Below, piece after piece: positions 15,310-23,007 of a stretch of 41,347 nucleotides of DNA (the first letter of the stretch is position 1; every line of letters begins with the position of its first letter). The position numbers were made by a program, and so were the translations under genes. Source of the DNA: Thomasclavelia spiroformis (GTDB lineage Bacteria; Bacillota_I; Bacilli_A; Erysipelotrichales; Coprobacillaceae); NCBI GenBank assembly GCA_018369555.1, contig JAGZCC010000015.1, forward strand, positions 1 through 41,347, written 5' to 3'. The notes under the pieces are model-generated. The model did not search any database. It was not told the origin of the DNA and saw nothing but the letters and a program-made list of their open reading frames with translations.

Positions 15310-16461
15310 ATGATTATTCAAAGTAAAAAAATTTGGTTAGCAGATCAATTTGTTGCAGGACAAATTGAAATAGTTGATGGTAAAATTATAGGGATTTATG
15401 ATTATGATGAAAAAGAAGTAGATAAAGATTATGGTGATAATAGAATATTACCAGGTTTTATTGATATTCATTGCCATGGAGCTTATGGCTTTGATACAAA
15501 TGATGCTAAAGAAGATGGATTAAGATATTGGCTTAGAAATATTGTTAATGAAGGTGTTACGTCATTACTTCCTACAACAATTACACAAAGTGAGGAAGTA
15601 TTGACTAATGCAGTAGCAAATGTTGCTAAAGTTGTAGAAGAAGGATATGAAGGAGCAGAAGTCTTAGGTATTCACTTTGAAGGCCCATATCTTGATATGG
15701 TATATAAAGGAGCACAACCAGAGCAATATATTGTTAAACCTACAGTTGAGCAATTTAAAAAATATCAAAAAGCAGCTAATGGTTTAATTAAATATATTAC
15801 TATGGCTACTGAAACAGATGATGACTTTGCCCTTACTAGATATTGCGCAGAAAATGGGGTAGTTGTAAGTATTGGACATTCAGCTGCTACTTATGAACAG
15901 GCGGTTAGAGCATATGCTTATGGAGCACGTTCAATGACACATGTTTATAATGGGATGACTGCATTTAATCATCGTGCTAATGGTTTAGTAGGTGGTGCAT
16001 ATAGAATTAGAAATATGTATGGTGAAATTATTTGTGATGGAAATCATTCTACATTGGCTGCATTAAATAATTATTTTACTTCTAAAGGACCAAATTATAG
16101 TATTATGGTATCTGATGCATTGATGGCAAAAGGCTCACCAGCAGGCTCTAAATTCATTTTTGGTGGAAATGAAATTGAAATTTATCCTGATGGAAGTGCA
16201 CATTTAACTAGTACAGGTGGTTTAGCAGGTTCTACGTTAAAATTGAATCAAGGTTTAAAAATTTTAATTGAAGAGGCTTTAGTTCCAGTAAATACAGCAA
16301 TTAATTCATGTACAATTAACCCAGCAAGATGTTTAAACGTTGATGATCATAAGGGTGCAATTGGTGTTGGATATGATGGGGATTTAGTTGTTTTAGATAA
16401 AGATTATGAAGTAGTTCAAACATATTGTAAAGGAAAAGAAATGATTGATGGCACAAAATAA
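15310..16461 (+). CDS. nagA: N-acetylhexosamine-6-phosphate deacetylase
   Basis: Removes the acetyl group of GlcNAc-6-P or GalNAc-6-P in the cytoplasm. It is 383 residues long, the normal length, with the amidohydrolase fold. Metal and active-site residues are visible: HCHG (His54, His56), HFEGPYL (Glu124), IGHSAAT (His190), THVYNGM (His211) and the catalytic Asp269 in MVSDALM. CATAGGAGG lies upstream of the ATG. In this context it is likely the GalNAc-6-P deacetylase (AgaA role), feeding AgaS, but the sequence does not separate the two specificities. A membrane-protein gene overlaps its 3' end by 14 bases. Confidence 0.93.
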   Translation: MIIQSKKIWLADQFVAGQIEIVDGKIIGIYDYDEKEVDKDYGDNRILPGFIDIHCHGAYGFDTNDAKEDGLRYWLRNIVNEGVTSLLPTTITQSEEVLTNAVANVAKVVEEGYEGAEVLGIHFEGPYLDMVYKGAQPEQYIVKPTVEQFKKYQKAANGLIKYITMATETDDDFALTRYCAENGVVVSIGHSAATYEQAVRAYAYGARSMTHVYNGMTAFNHRANGLVGGAYRIRNMYGEIICDGNHSTLAALNNYFTSKGPNYSIMVSDALMAKGSPAGSKFIFGGNEIEIYPDGSAHLTSTGGLAGSTLKLNQGLKILIEEALVPVNTAINSCTINPARCLNVDDHKGAIGVGYDGDLVVLDKDYEVVQTYCKGKEMIDGTK

Positions 16462-16990
16462 GCAAAAAAAAGTAGATAAAAATAGTAATAATATTTCCGG
16501 AAGAAACATTTATTTAGATCGTCAAGGACAAACTGTTTATTATGATTCAATTAGTAAATGTGGATATATTATTGATAAAAAAGTTGAAGGAAAATTCTTT
16601 GTATATAAAAATCGTTTTGTATTAATTTTAATGATAATGATTTTATTTTCTGAATATTTTCCAAGTTGGAAAGAGGTAGTAATTACTGGTGTTGCAATTT
16701 ATTTATTAGCAGAAATATTATTTAGATTCAAATTTTTACGTAGTTTAAGACAAACAACTAGATTTGATCGTGAAAAACGCCAAACTATGTTAAAGTCAAT
16801 TATTGAATCTAAAGATACTAAAAAAGCAATTTTAAGAATAATCTTATATTTTGCATTTGCTGTTTTGGTTATTTTAAATGCTATAACTATGAAAGCAGAT
16901 ATTGCTATTTTATTAGTTAGTATACTTTTAAGTATCATGGCGATGTATTGTGTGGTTGTAAATATTATTGCATGTATTAAAATGAAATAA
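16448..16990 (+). CDS. Four-TM membrane protein of unknown function, coupled to nagA
   Basis: A 180-residue protein with about 55 soluble, basic N-terminal residues. Four hydrophobic segments follow (about 56-72, 76-93, 127-145 and 150-175), with a basic cytoplasmic loop RFDREKRQT between the pairs. ATG 16448 is chosen; a TTG precedes it at 16445. The start lies inside nagA, overlapping by 14 bases, and AGGA at 16431 is rather far away, so translation probably depends on nagA ribosomes. A strong terminator follows. I do not recognise a family; its place in the regulon suggests sugar-related membrane work but nothing more. Confidence 0.65.
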   Translation: MAQNKQKKVDKNSNNISGRNIYLDRQGQTVYYDSISKCGYIIDKKVEGKFFVYKNRFVLILMIMILFSEYFPSWKEVVITGVAIYLLAEILFRFKFLRSLRQTTRFDREKRQTMLKSIIESKDTKKAILRIILYFAFAVLVILNAITMKADIAILLVSILLSIMAMYCVVVNIIACIKMK

Positions 16991-17046
16991 TATTTATGCT
17001 AAGTGTATATTATTTTATTATATCTAGAATTTTAAATAAAATTGAT

Positions 17047-17081
17047 AAGACTGATGTTTTGGCGCATCAGTCTTTTTTTTT
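17047..17081 (+). terminator. Strong terminator after nagA unit
   Basis: AAGACTGATG (17047-17056) pairs with CATCAGTCTT (17065-17074) around an 8-base loop, then an unbroken T run to 17081. Confidence 0.9.
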
Positions 17082-17150
17082 GGTGTGTGGCGAGGTTTTA
17101 TATACTCGCGGGTCTTGGAAGCAGGGGGAACTCCACTAACTAAGCAGGTA
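17082..17150 (+). pseudogene. Possible 3' tail of an IS200/IS605-type tnpB
   Basis: A short patch clearly richer in G and C than its surroundings. One frame (17083-17139) reads VCGEVLYTRGSWKQGELH then stop, followed by CTAAGCAGGTAG. Many TnpB/OrfB proteins end with a CGE motif and a run ending in S-x-KQE, and the DNA there overlaps the omega-RNA. The match is by memory of the family pattern and only 18 residues long, so it is tentative. No rest of the element, and no left end, is seen. A second frame (GVWRGFIYSRVLEAGG onward) is also open and cannot be excluded. Confidence 0.4.
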
Positions 17151-17169
17151 GATATTTATTTAAAATAAA

Positions 17170-17199
17170 AAAGTTATAACAAATATTTGTTATAACTTT
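17170..17199 (-). terminator. Perfect-palindrome terminator of kbaZ
   Basis: A 30-base perfect palindrome (AAAGTTATAACAAAT and its complement). On the - strand it is followed by TTTTATTTTA and lies 19 bases past the kbaZ stop. Confidence 0.75.
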
Positions 17200-17217
17200 C
17201 TATCGGATTATTATAGA

Positions 17218-18540
17218 TTAATACAATTCACTTTGATTTGTTGCATATAAATATTCATCAATAGTATTAATAATACGATCAACGATTAATGCTTCTGGAT
17301 TATTATCAAGTTCACCCTCACGCACTTTTGTATATTGAATAGGCATAAATTGGCTTAGAAGATTTAATGGTATACCATATGTAGTTAGATTATCAATTAA
17401 TGTGTTGATTGCATCATTTACCTCTGGTAAAGGCATGTAATAGCGGCATCGATCTGAAAAAGAGTATTTACGTTTTAAACGAATTTCTAAATCAGTTCCT
17501 TGATAATGTTTTTTCCAATATTTATCATCATTTAACATTGCTTTGTCCAATGTTTCAATTAAATTACTAGTTTTAACATCTCTACCATATAATAATTCTT
17601 CTTCAATATGAGCTAATGCAAATAAAGCTTCACGCATTGCAAAAGTTAAGCCTGGACCTACTTTTAAAATACCAACACCATCTTCTACTAATTCTTTTAA
17701 TTTAATTTTTGTTTGATAATCAGTAGAGTGACCTTCAAAGATTAAATTAGGATATTCTTTAATAGAAGCCATTAAATCTTTAGCTTTTTCACGATCATAT
17801 TCAGTACATCCAGAATCTTTTTCTTCAACTCCAGGTTGTACTACAACAGCAATAACATTATCCCAAGCATCTTTTAAATCATTATCTAAAAATGCTTTTT
17901 CAAATGTTGCAACTGTTGCTTTAAAATCTTCAACTTTAGTTACTGCAACACCATTATCTTCACTACCAACAGCGCCTCCAGGAATTGGTACTTCACTACC
18001 AACAATATAAATTGGAGCAATTGCTTCAGGGTCTTTTTTTAATAGCTCAGCATAAGTATCTTGAGCAACTTTTGCTAAATAAGCTCCACGTTTAGCAATA
18101 GTTTCATCACTTAAACGAGTATCTGGATCATCATCGTTTACTTTCATACTTGTATCAATATGAATTTTTGTAAAACCAGCTCCTACATAATGTTTAATTA
18201 ATTCTGTTGCATTTTCCATTGCTTCTTTTTCATTAAGATGAGTCCAAGTAAGAGGTCCTAAGTGATCTCCTCCTAAAAATAATTTATTTTTGTCAAAACC
18301 AACTTTGTCAGCAATTTCTAATACAAAGTTTTTAAAATCTAATGGTGTCATACCTGTATATCCACCATTTTGATCGCATTGATTTGCAGTGCTTTCAATT
18401 AAAACGCAAGAGTTATCTTGTTTACCGCGCTTTAATGTTGCTTCAATCACATATTTATTAGCACTACATGCTGAATAAATACCTACTGCTTTTCCTTCTT
18501 TTTGAAGAGTTACAAGTTTTTTTAATGGATTATTATTCAT
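17218..18540 (-). CDS. kbaZ: Tagatose-bisphosphate aldolase, KbaZ/GatZ-type subunit
   Basis: A 440-residue protein of the GatZ/KbaZ/AgaZ family, which in E. coli is needed for full activity and stability of the class II tagatose-1,6-bisphosphate aldolase KbaY/GatY. Landmarks are GIYSACSANKYVIEA near the start, IESTANQCDQNGGYTGM near residue 48, FLGGDHLGP near 88 and KIHIDTSM near 124. Further on come GSEVPIPGGA near 181, FEGHSTDYQT near 268 and KVGPGLTFAMREALF near 291. AAAGGAG precedes the ATG, and TATAAT on the - strand at 18578-18573 is the likely -10. It is divergent from kbaY with a 183-base gap, so the two subunits are separately promoted. Confidence 0.92.
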   Translation of the reverse strand: MNNNPLKKLVTLQKEGKAVGIYSACSANKYVIEATLKRGKQDNSCVLIESTANQCDQNGGYTGMTPLDFKNFVLEIADKVGFDKNKLFLGGDHLGPLTWTHLNEKEAMENATELIKHYVGAGFTKIHIDTSMKVNDDDPDTRLSDETIAKRGAYLAKVAQDTYAELLKKDPEAIAPIYIVGSEVPIPGGAVGSEDNGVAVTKVEDFKATVATFEKAFLDNDLKDAWDNVIAVVVQPGVEEKDSGCTEYDREKAKDLMASIKEYPNLIFEGHSTDYQTKIKLKELVEDGVGILKVGPGLTFAMREALFALAHIEEELLYGRDVKTSNLIETLDKAMLNDDKYWKKHYQGTDLEIRLKRKYSFSDRCRYYMPLPEVNDAINTLIDNLTTYGIPLNLLSQFMPIQYTKVREGELDNNPEALIVDRIINTIDEYLYATNQSELY

Positions 18541-18680
18541 GTTTCTAATCTCCTTTCGAGGATATCATAGCAATTATATATAAAATAGTATTTAGATTTG
18601 TTAAGAATTAATTTGCACTTTTTACACATATTTTAAATAATATAAATATTAAACAAAATAATATACAAATAAAAAAAATA

Positions 18681-18689
18681 TGTTATAAT
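18681..18689 (+). promoter_or_regulatory. Extended -10 promoter of kbaY
   Basis: TGTTATAAT, identical to the extended -10 before ilvA. No recognisable -35 upstream. It ends 34 bases before the kbaY start. Confidence 0.65.
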
Positions 18690-18691
18690 CG

Positions 18692-18706
18692 TATCAAGAA
18701 TTGATA
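18692..18706. promoter_or_regulatory. Candidate operator at the kbaY start site
   Basis: TATCAA-GAA-TTGATA, a perfect 6-3-6 palindrome that begins two bases after the -10 and covers the expected transcription start. A repressor bound here would block kbaY. No second perfect copy was found in the cluster. Confidence 0.4.
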
Positions 18707-18723
18707 AGAAAAGAGGAATTAAT

Positions 18724-19572
18724 ATGCCATTAGTTACAACAAAAGAAATTTTATTAGATGCCCAAAAAAATAAATATGCAATTGGAGCGTTCAATGTCGA
18801 AAATATGGAAATGGTTATGGCTGTAGTAGCTGCAGCTGAAGAATTAAAATCTCCAGTAATTATGCAAACTACACCTTCAACTGTTAAATATGCAAGTTTG
18901 GAATATTTTTATGCAAATGCGAAAGTAGCTGCACAAAACGCAAGTGTACCTGTTGCAATTCATTTAGACCATGGAAATAGTTTTGAACTTGCAATGCAAG
19001 CATTAAGAGTAGGGTATACATCTATTATGATTGATGGATCACATGAATCATTTGAAGATAACATTAAATTAACAAAAGCAGTAGTTGATGCTTGTAATCC
19101 TTCAAAAGTTAGCGTTGAAGCTGAATTAGGAAAAGTTGGTGGAAAAGAAGATGATTTAGATGGCGGAGATGGAGGTTATACAGATCCGTTAGAAGCAAAA
19201 GAATTTGTAGAAAGAACAGGCGTTGGTTCTTTAGCTGTTGCTATTGGAACAGCTCACGGAGTTTATAAAGGAGAACCTAAATTAGATTTAGATCGTCTTA
19301 GTGAAATTAAAGAAGTTGTTTCAATTCCATTAGTATTACATGGTACTTCAGGTGTTCCAGATGAAACTGTAAGTGAATGTGTAAAACGTGGTATTTGCAA
19401 GGTTAATTATGCAACAGATTTAAGAATTGCTTTTTCAAAAGGGGTAAAAGAATACTTAGATAAAAATCCAGATGCTATTGATCCAAAGAAATATTGTAGT
19501 GTTGGACGTGAAGAAGTTAAAAAATATGTAATGTCTAAAATGCATGTTGTTGGAAGTGTAAATAAAGCATAG
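18724..19572 (+). CDS. kbaY: Class II tagatose-1,6-bisphosphate aldolase (KbaY/GatY-like)
   Basis: Zinc-dependent aldolase, 282 residues, that splits tagatose-1,6-bisphosphate (or fructose-1,6-bisphosphate) into DHAP and glyceraldehyde-3-phosphate. The catalytic Asp82 and zinc ligand His83 lie in AIHLDHG. Further conserved sites are VEAELGKVGG (132-141), the zinc ligands His178 in AIGTAHGVYKG and His206 in LVLHGTSG, and the DHAP-phosphate residues around NYATD (228-232). AAGAGGAATT is the ribosome binding site. The length and the KbaZ-type gene next to it favour the tagatose enzyme, though a fructose-bisphosphate aldolase cannot be excluded from sequence alone. A clean terminator follows. Confidence 0.9.
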   Translation: MPLVTTKEILLDAQKNKYAIGAFNVENMEMVMAVVAAAEELKSPVIMQTTPSTVKYASLEYFYANAKVAAQNASVPVAIHLDHGNSFELAMQALRVGYTSIMIDGSHESFEDNIKLTKAVVDACNPSKVSVEAELGKVGGKEDDLDGGDGGYTDPLEAKEFVERTGVGSLAVAIGTAHGVYKGEPKLDLDRLSEIKEVVSIPLVLHGTSGVPDETVSECVKRGICKVNYATDLRIAFSKGVKEYLDKNPDAIDPKKYCSVGREEVKKYVMSKMHVVGSVNKA

Positions 19573-19579
19573 TATATTT

Positions 19580-19613
19580 GATCAACTTAAGTTTAATTAA
19601 GTTGATCTTTTTT
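19580..19613 (+). terminator. Terminator after kbaY
   Basis: GATCAACTTAA (19580-19590) pairs perfectly with TTAAGTTGATC (19597-19607), 6-base loop, then a T run to 19613. Confidence 0.9.
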
Positions 19614-19646
19614 GTATGTCGAGCATGGCATATATCTAGGTGGTGA

Positions 19647-20616
19647 AAGTTCACTGTGGGCGATGTCACATCTGTAGAAGAAGGTAAGTGGTATTTAATT
19701 GCTGAATTTAAAACATTAAGTTTAATGGGCTTCAAATATCAAATATTATGAATCAGATACAAGTTCTTTAAAACATGATGCAACTATTTTAACTTATTGC
19801 AATGATAGTGATGGAAATCGACAAGTAGAAAAAGTAAAAATACCTGTTGCGATGGATAACAGTGATGTACATATTGAAATGTATGTTGATGCAATACTGA
19901 TGACAGTATGTGCATATATCACATTTAGTACTACTGCATCTATCCTCGCTTCAGAACTTGAATATAATTTAGAAGATGGTATTTGTAAGTATGACGGAAT
20001 AGACTGCATATATTGATAATATTGAGTATTAGTTGTTAGATGGTACTTATAAAGCAGTTGATATTACAGCTAGAGATAGTGAAAGAAATGTAGCTGAATT
20101 ACAATTTACATTATATAAAAATACTAAATTGACTAATGTTAAATTTTATTACATGGGGAGTCAAAGAGGCTTACCAGCAAGATTATCTTTAGGATTAGAT
20201 AACCCAACTTTAATTGAACTAGAAACGCCAAATAAATTTACTAAGGATAGAACTATAGTGCAGGAATAGATTTATGGAATGCTAGTAAAGATCAATCATC
20301 AATGGCAGCAGATACAATGGATAAAACATCAATAGTTGTAGTAAAAGATGGAATAGTAACAATGTACATAACAACAAAAGAAATGACACTAGGAATAATT
20401 AAAGCAAGTTTACAAGAGTTATATATTGAATTAATAAATAGCGATTATAAATCAAATCTAGCTATAATAGTAAATAAAGACCCAAATATGTGGTTATTTA
20501 TTTTACCAAATGAAGAAGAACTAATAGACGTAGTGGTAAATCTATTTTCCTGATGTTACTAAGTCACATTTATAAGGCCAGTGAAAGTAAAATTATGTTA
20601 TATTTGGAATTATAAA
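19647..20616 (+). pseudogene. Decayed multi-NEAT-domain heme-binding surface protein
   Basis: Five successive pieces in shifting frames read like one protein. They are 19647-19748 (KFTVGDVTSVEEGKWYLIAE and on), 19744-20016 (YYESDTSSLKHDATILTY, then HIEMYVDAILMTVCAYITF), 20033-20269 (DGTYKAVDITARDSERNV, then FYYMGSQRGLPARLSL), 20251-20553 (GIDLWNASKDQSSMAADTMD, then IVVVKDGIVTMYITTKEM), and a broken tail to about 20616. These pieces have the feel of NEAT domains, which bind heme on Gram-positive cell surfaces, from probably three modules. The start, signal peptide and sorting signal are missing and stops or frameshifts separate every piece, so no product is expected. The family call is from pattern memory. 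Confidence 0.65.
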
Positions 20617-20634
20617 AAATAAAGATTTTGCTAA

Positions 20635-20805
20635 AAATTAGCTGTGGTTCATCATGAAATTAATCAAGCAATTAATTACAGTGATGAAATAATCGCAATG
20701 AAAAATGGATAGGTTTTATTTCAAGGAAAACCAAATGAGGTAATAACAAATAAATCCTTAAAACAACTACATGATTTCAATTTTAAGGTAATTGAGTATC
20801 AATAA
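20635..20805 (+). pseudogene. C-terminal remnant of an iron/heme ABC transporter ATPase
   Basis: The frame reads LAVVHHEINQAINYSDEIIA, then MKNG, a TAG stop at 20710-20712, then VLFQGKPNEVITNKSLKQL and ends KVIEYQ. This is the H-loop region and tail of an FhuC/FecE-type ATPase, which powers siderophore or heme import. Walker A, the signature motif and Walker B are absent, so the gene is dead. It follows the NEAT remnant directly, suggesting that both were parts of one heme-acquisition locus. The TAG and the missing front are visible in the sequence; the shared origin is inferred. Confidence 0.7.
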
Positions 20806-20977
20806 CATAATTTAACGAAATAGCTAGATAAATTCCTAAAATTATCAATAATTATAACGTTATTTATTTTCTATACTAATAATTGTAGTCAAGATAACGT
20901 TATTCCTTTCTCCTAAATGACTACATAAAAATATTTCCCTATATTTTTAGTAAAAAACTGTATTGATCAGATAAAGG

Positions 20978-21007
20978 CTGTTGAAATTATTCAACAGTTT
21001 TTATTTT
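20978..21007 (+). terminator. Terminator downstream of the decayed heme locus
   Basis: CTGTTGAA (20978-20985) pairs with TTCAACAG (20990-20997), 4-base loop, followed by TTTTTATTTTT. Probably the original terminator of the dead operon. Confidence 0.75.
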
Positions 21008-21020
21008 TCTCATATTAAGT

Positions 21021-21064
21021 AAAAAAGGTGTAACGAATTGAGATTAAAAATCTTTATTCGTTAC
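21021..21064 (-). terminator. Terminator of the AraC-family gene
   Basis: On the - strand GTAACGAAT (21064-21056) pairs with ATTCGTTAC (21038-21030) with a small inner stem, and is followed by CACCTTTTTT. Its outer sequence GGGCTGTAACG resembles the hairpin after ilvA. Confidence 0.8.
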
Positions 21065-21070
21065 AGCCCG

Positions 21071-22237
21071 TTATTTATATAATTTTTTTGCATATTCACT
21101 AGGAGTAAGATTGAAATGTTGTTTAAACGTTCTAGAGAAATAATGAATTGAACTAAATCCTAGCATAAAAGCAATTTCGCTAATTGTGTATTTATTTTCC
21201 CGAATAAGTTCTTTACTTTTCTTTAATTTTATTTGAACCATATAGTTTTTTGGAGAAATTTCTAAATGATTTCTAAATAATGTTTGTAAAGAAGAACGGG
21301 AAATTGAAAATTTATGACATATTTCTTCAATTGTTAAAGGTTCTGTAATCATTGAATTCATATAATCTAAAATTTCTTGTAATAATCCATCTTGGAAATG
21401 TTGCATTGAACCAGTAGATATGTGTTTTGTTTCACCTGATGAATCATACTGTGTAAGTAAAATGATAATTTCTTGTAAGTAACAAAGCATTAGTGTTTTT
21501 GAGTAAGGTAATGAATTTGAACTTGCTTTAACAAATTTATTAAAAATAGTATGAAGTTCATTATCACAATGAAAAACACGATTTAAAATAGCATCATTAT
21601 CGATAATATCCATATTAAATATTACCGTTAAATACGAACAAGATTTATTTTTTGTAATCTGTTGAGTATGAAATTGATTTGGTCCATATAACATTAAATC
21701 ATAACTATTTAAAGTATACGTCGTTCCTTCTACAGTTGTGTCCAGACTACCATGATCAACATATGTTAACTCATAATGTTTATGAGCCTCTCCTTTAAAA
21801 CGATAATTAGGACTTTTAATTACATAATAATAACCTAGAATTTCTTCAATTTGTAGTTTAGAAATAATTGGTTTATAAACATATGGTGGATTTAAAAATT
21901 CAGTTCTTAGATTATAATTTGCGGGAGTTATTAAATAACTTTCAATTTCTTGAGATAATGGAATAATATTAAAATATTTGTTTGCATCAATTTTTAAATA
22001 ATGATGAATTGCAAAAGTTTCTAATTTATCTGGGTCTAGACTATTACCAATTAAAATAGAAGCGATTCCTTCTGTCAATTCGATATATACCGGGCAAGAA
22101 AAACAATACATATGACTAATAATTCTCCCTGATGTATTTAATTTTCTACATATTAGATTATTATCTTTAATTGACATATGTTCTTCATAGGTTGACCCAT
22201 ATTTTTTAAATTCAATACTTGATGTCTTATTAATCAT
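21071..22237 (-). CDS. AraC-family transcriptional regulator with cupin-like sensor
   Basis: A 388-residue DNA-binding protein. Residues about 1-130 are of unknown fold. About 145-215 form a cupin-type sugar-binding region with FKGEAHKHYELTYVDHG and LMLYGPNQFHTQ. The C-terminal 100 residues carry two helix-turn-helix motifs, with TIEEICHKFSISRSSLQTLF and the signature ISEIAFMLGFSSIHYFSRTF. Regulators of this type usually activate sugar-use operons. CACGGAGGC before the ATG is a strong ribosome binding site. The AIM24 and lactonase genes follow upstream on the same strand but are not clearly co-transcribed. It could control either those genes or the amino-sugar cluster; nothing in the sequence decides this. 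Confidence 0.88.
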   Translation of the reverse strand: MINKTSSIEFKKYGSTYEEHMSIKDNNLICRKLNTSGRIISHMYCFSCPVYIELTEGIASILIGNSLDPDKLETFAIHHYLKIDANKYFNIIPLSQEIESYLITPANYNLRTEFLNPPYVYKPIISKLQIEEILGYYYVIKSPNYRFKGEAHKHYELTYVDHGSLDTTVEGTTYTLNSYDLMLYGPNQFHTQQITKNKSCSYLTVIFNMDIIDNDAILNRVFHCDNELHTIFNKFVKASSNSLPYSKTLMLCYLQEIIILLTQYDSSGETKHISTGSMQHFQDGLLQEILDYMNSMITEPLTIEEICHKFSISRSSLQTLFRNHLEISPKNYMVQIKLKKSKELIRENKYTISEIAFMLGFSSIHYFSRTFKQHFNLTPSEYAKKLYK

Positions 22238-22338
22238 AGAAAGCCTCCGTGTATAATTGTATATAACTAAAATACATATATATAGTATACGTTTTGAAAT
22301 AATTTTTTCAAATATTTTATTAAAAAATACAAAAATAT

Positions 22339-23007
22339 TTAATTGTTTCTAGGTAAAAATGGAATAAGATGACTAGTAACATTACTAATTGGCATTGTTT
22401 GAAGAATAATTTTACCAGGTCCAGTAATAGTTGTATAAAAAAAATCATCATCTTTAAGAAATATATTCTTAATTATATTTTGAGTTTCAATAGTACAACT
22501 AGCATCTATCATCACTAAATATTTAGTATCAATGATGATTTGTTGACCTGGTAACAAATCATATTCAATAGCACTACCATCAATTTCCAAAAAAACAATA
22601 CCATTACCACTGATTTTAGTCATAATAAAGTCTTCATCATTAATTAAATTCGACGAAAATTTTTTATTAAAAAATATTGATGCATTTATATCACCACTTC
22701 CAGCTAAAAATAATGATTTTTGCACAATAATATTTTTATCAGGTGTTATTTCAATTGTTTTGATGTTACTTGGAAAAGAAGAAGCAAAAGCAATTGCTCC
22801 ATTATCTTTTGCAATATAATGATTTTGAAAAACTGCTTTACTACTAAATATCTTTCCAAATATTTTTAAAATATAGCTACTAGAAGTTTTCGTTTCCATC
22901 ACTGGATCCATCCAACTTATTGCATTATTATCACAAACAACGGATTCTCCTTTATTTAGATGACAAATAACAATAGGAAAATGCTCTTCCTTTATTTCAT
23001 ATTTCAT
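22339..23007 (-). CDS. AIM24/TIGR00266 family protein
   Basis: A 222-residue beta-rich protein. It starts KYEIKEEHFPIVICHLNKGE and contains the family pattern ISWMDPVMETKTSS, IAFASSFPSNI near residue 75, and LFLAGSGDI. These match the AIM24/TIGR00266 group, which has a tryptophan-RNA-binding attenuator-like fold but no known function in bacteria. It ends with LQTMPISN, the usual C-terminal motif. The start overlaps the end of the lactonase gene by four bases (ATGA), so the two are translationally coupled. No signal peptide is present, so it should be cytoplasmic. Its pairing with a lactonase gives no clear functional hint. Confidence 0.8.
   Translation of the reverse strand: MKYEIKEEHFPIVICHLNKGESVVCDNNAISWMDPVMETKTSSSYILKIFGKIFSSKAVFQNHYIAKDNGAIAFASSFPSNIKTIEITPDKNIIVQKSLFLAGSGDINASIFFNKKFSSNLINDEDFIMTKISGNGIVFLEIDGSAIEYDLLPGQQIIIDTKYLVMIDASCTIETQNIIKNIFLKDDDFFYTTITGPGKIILQTMPISNVTSHLIPFLPRNN

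Noticed and set aside
19535..20009. Two - strand frames opposite kbaY's end and the NEAT remnant
   Set aside because: Low-complexity translations with no ribosome binding site; the + strand carries recognisable protein fragments in this stretch.
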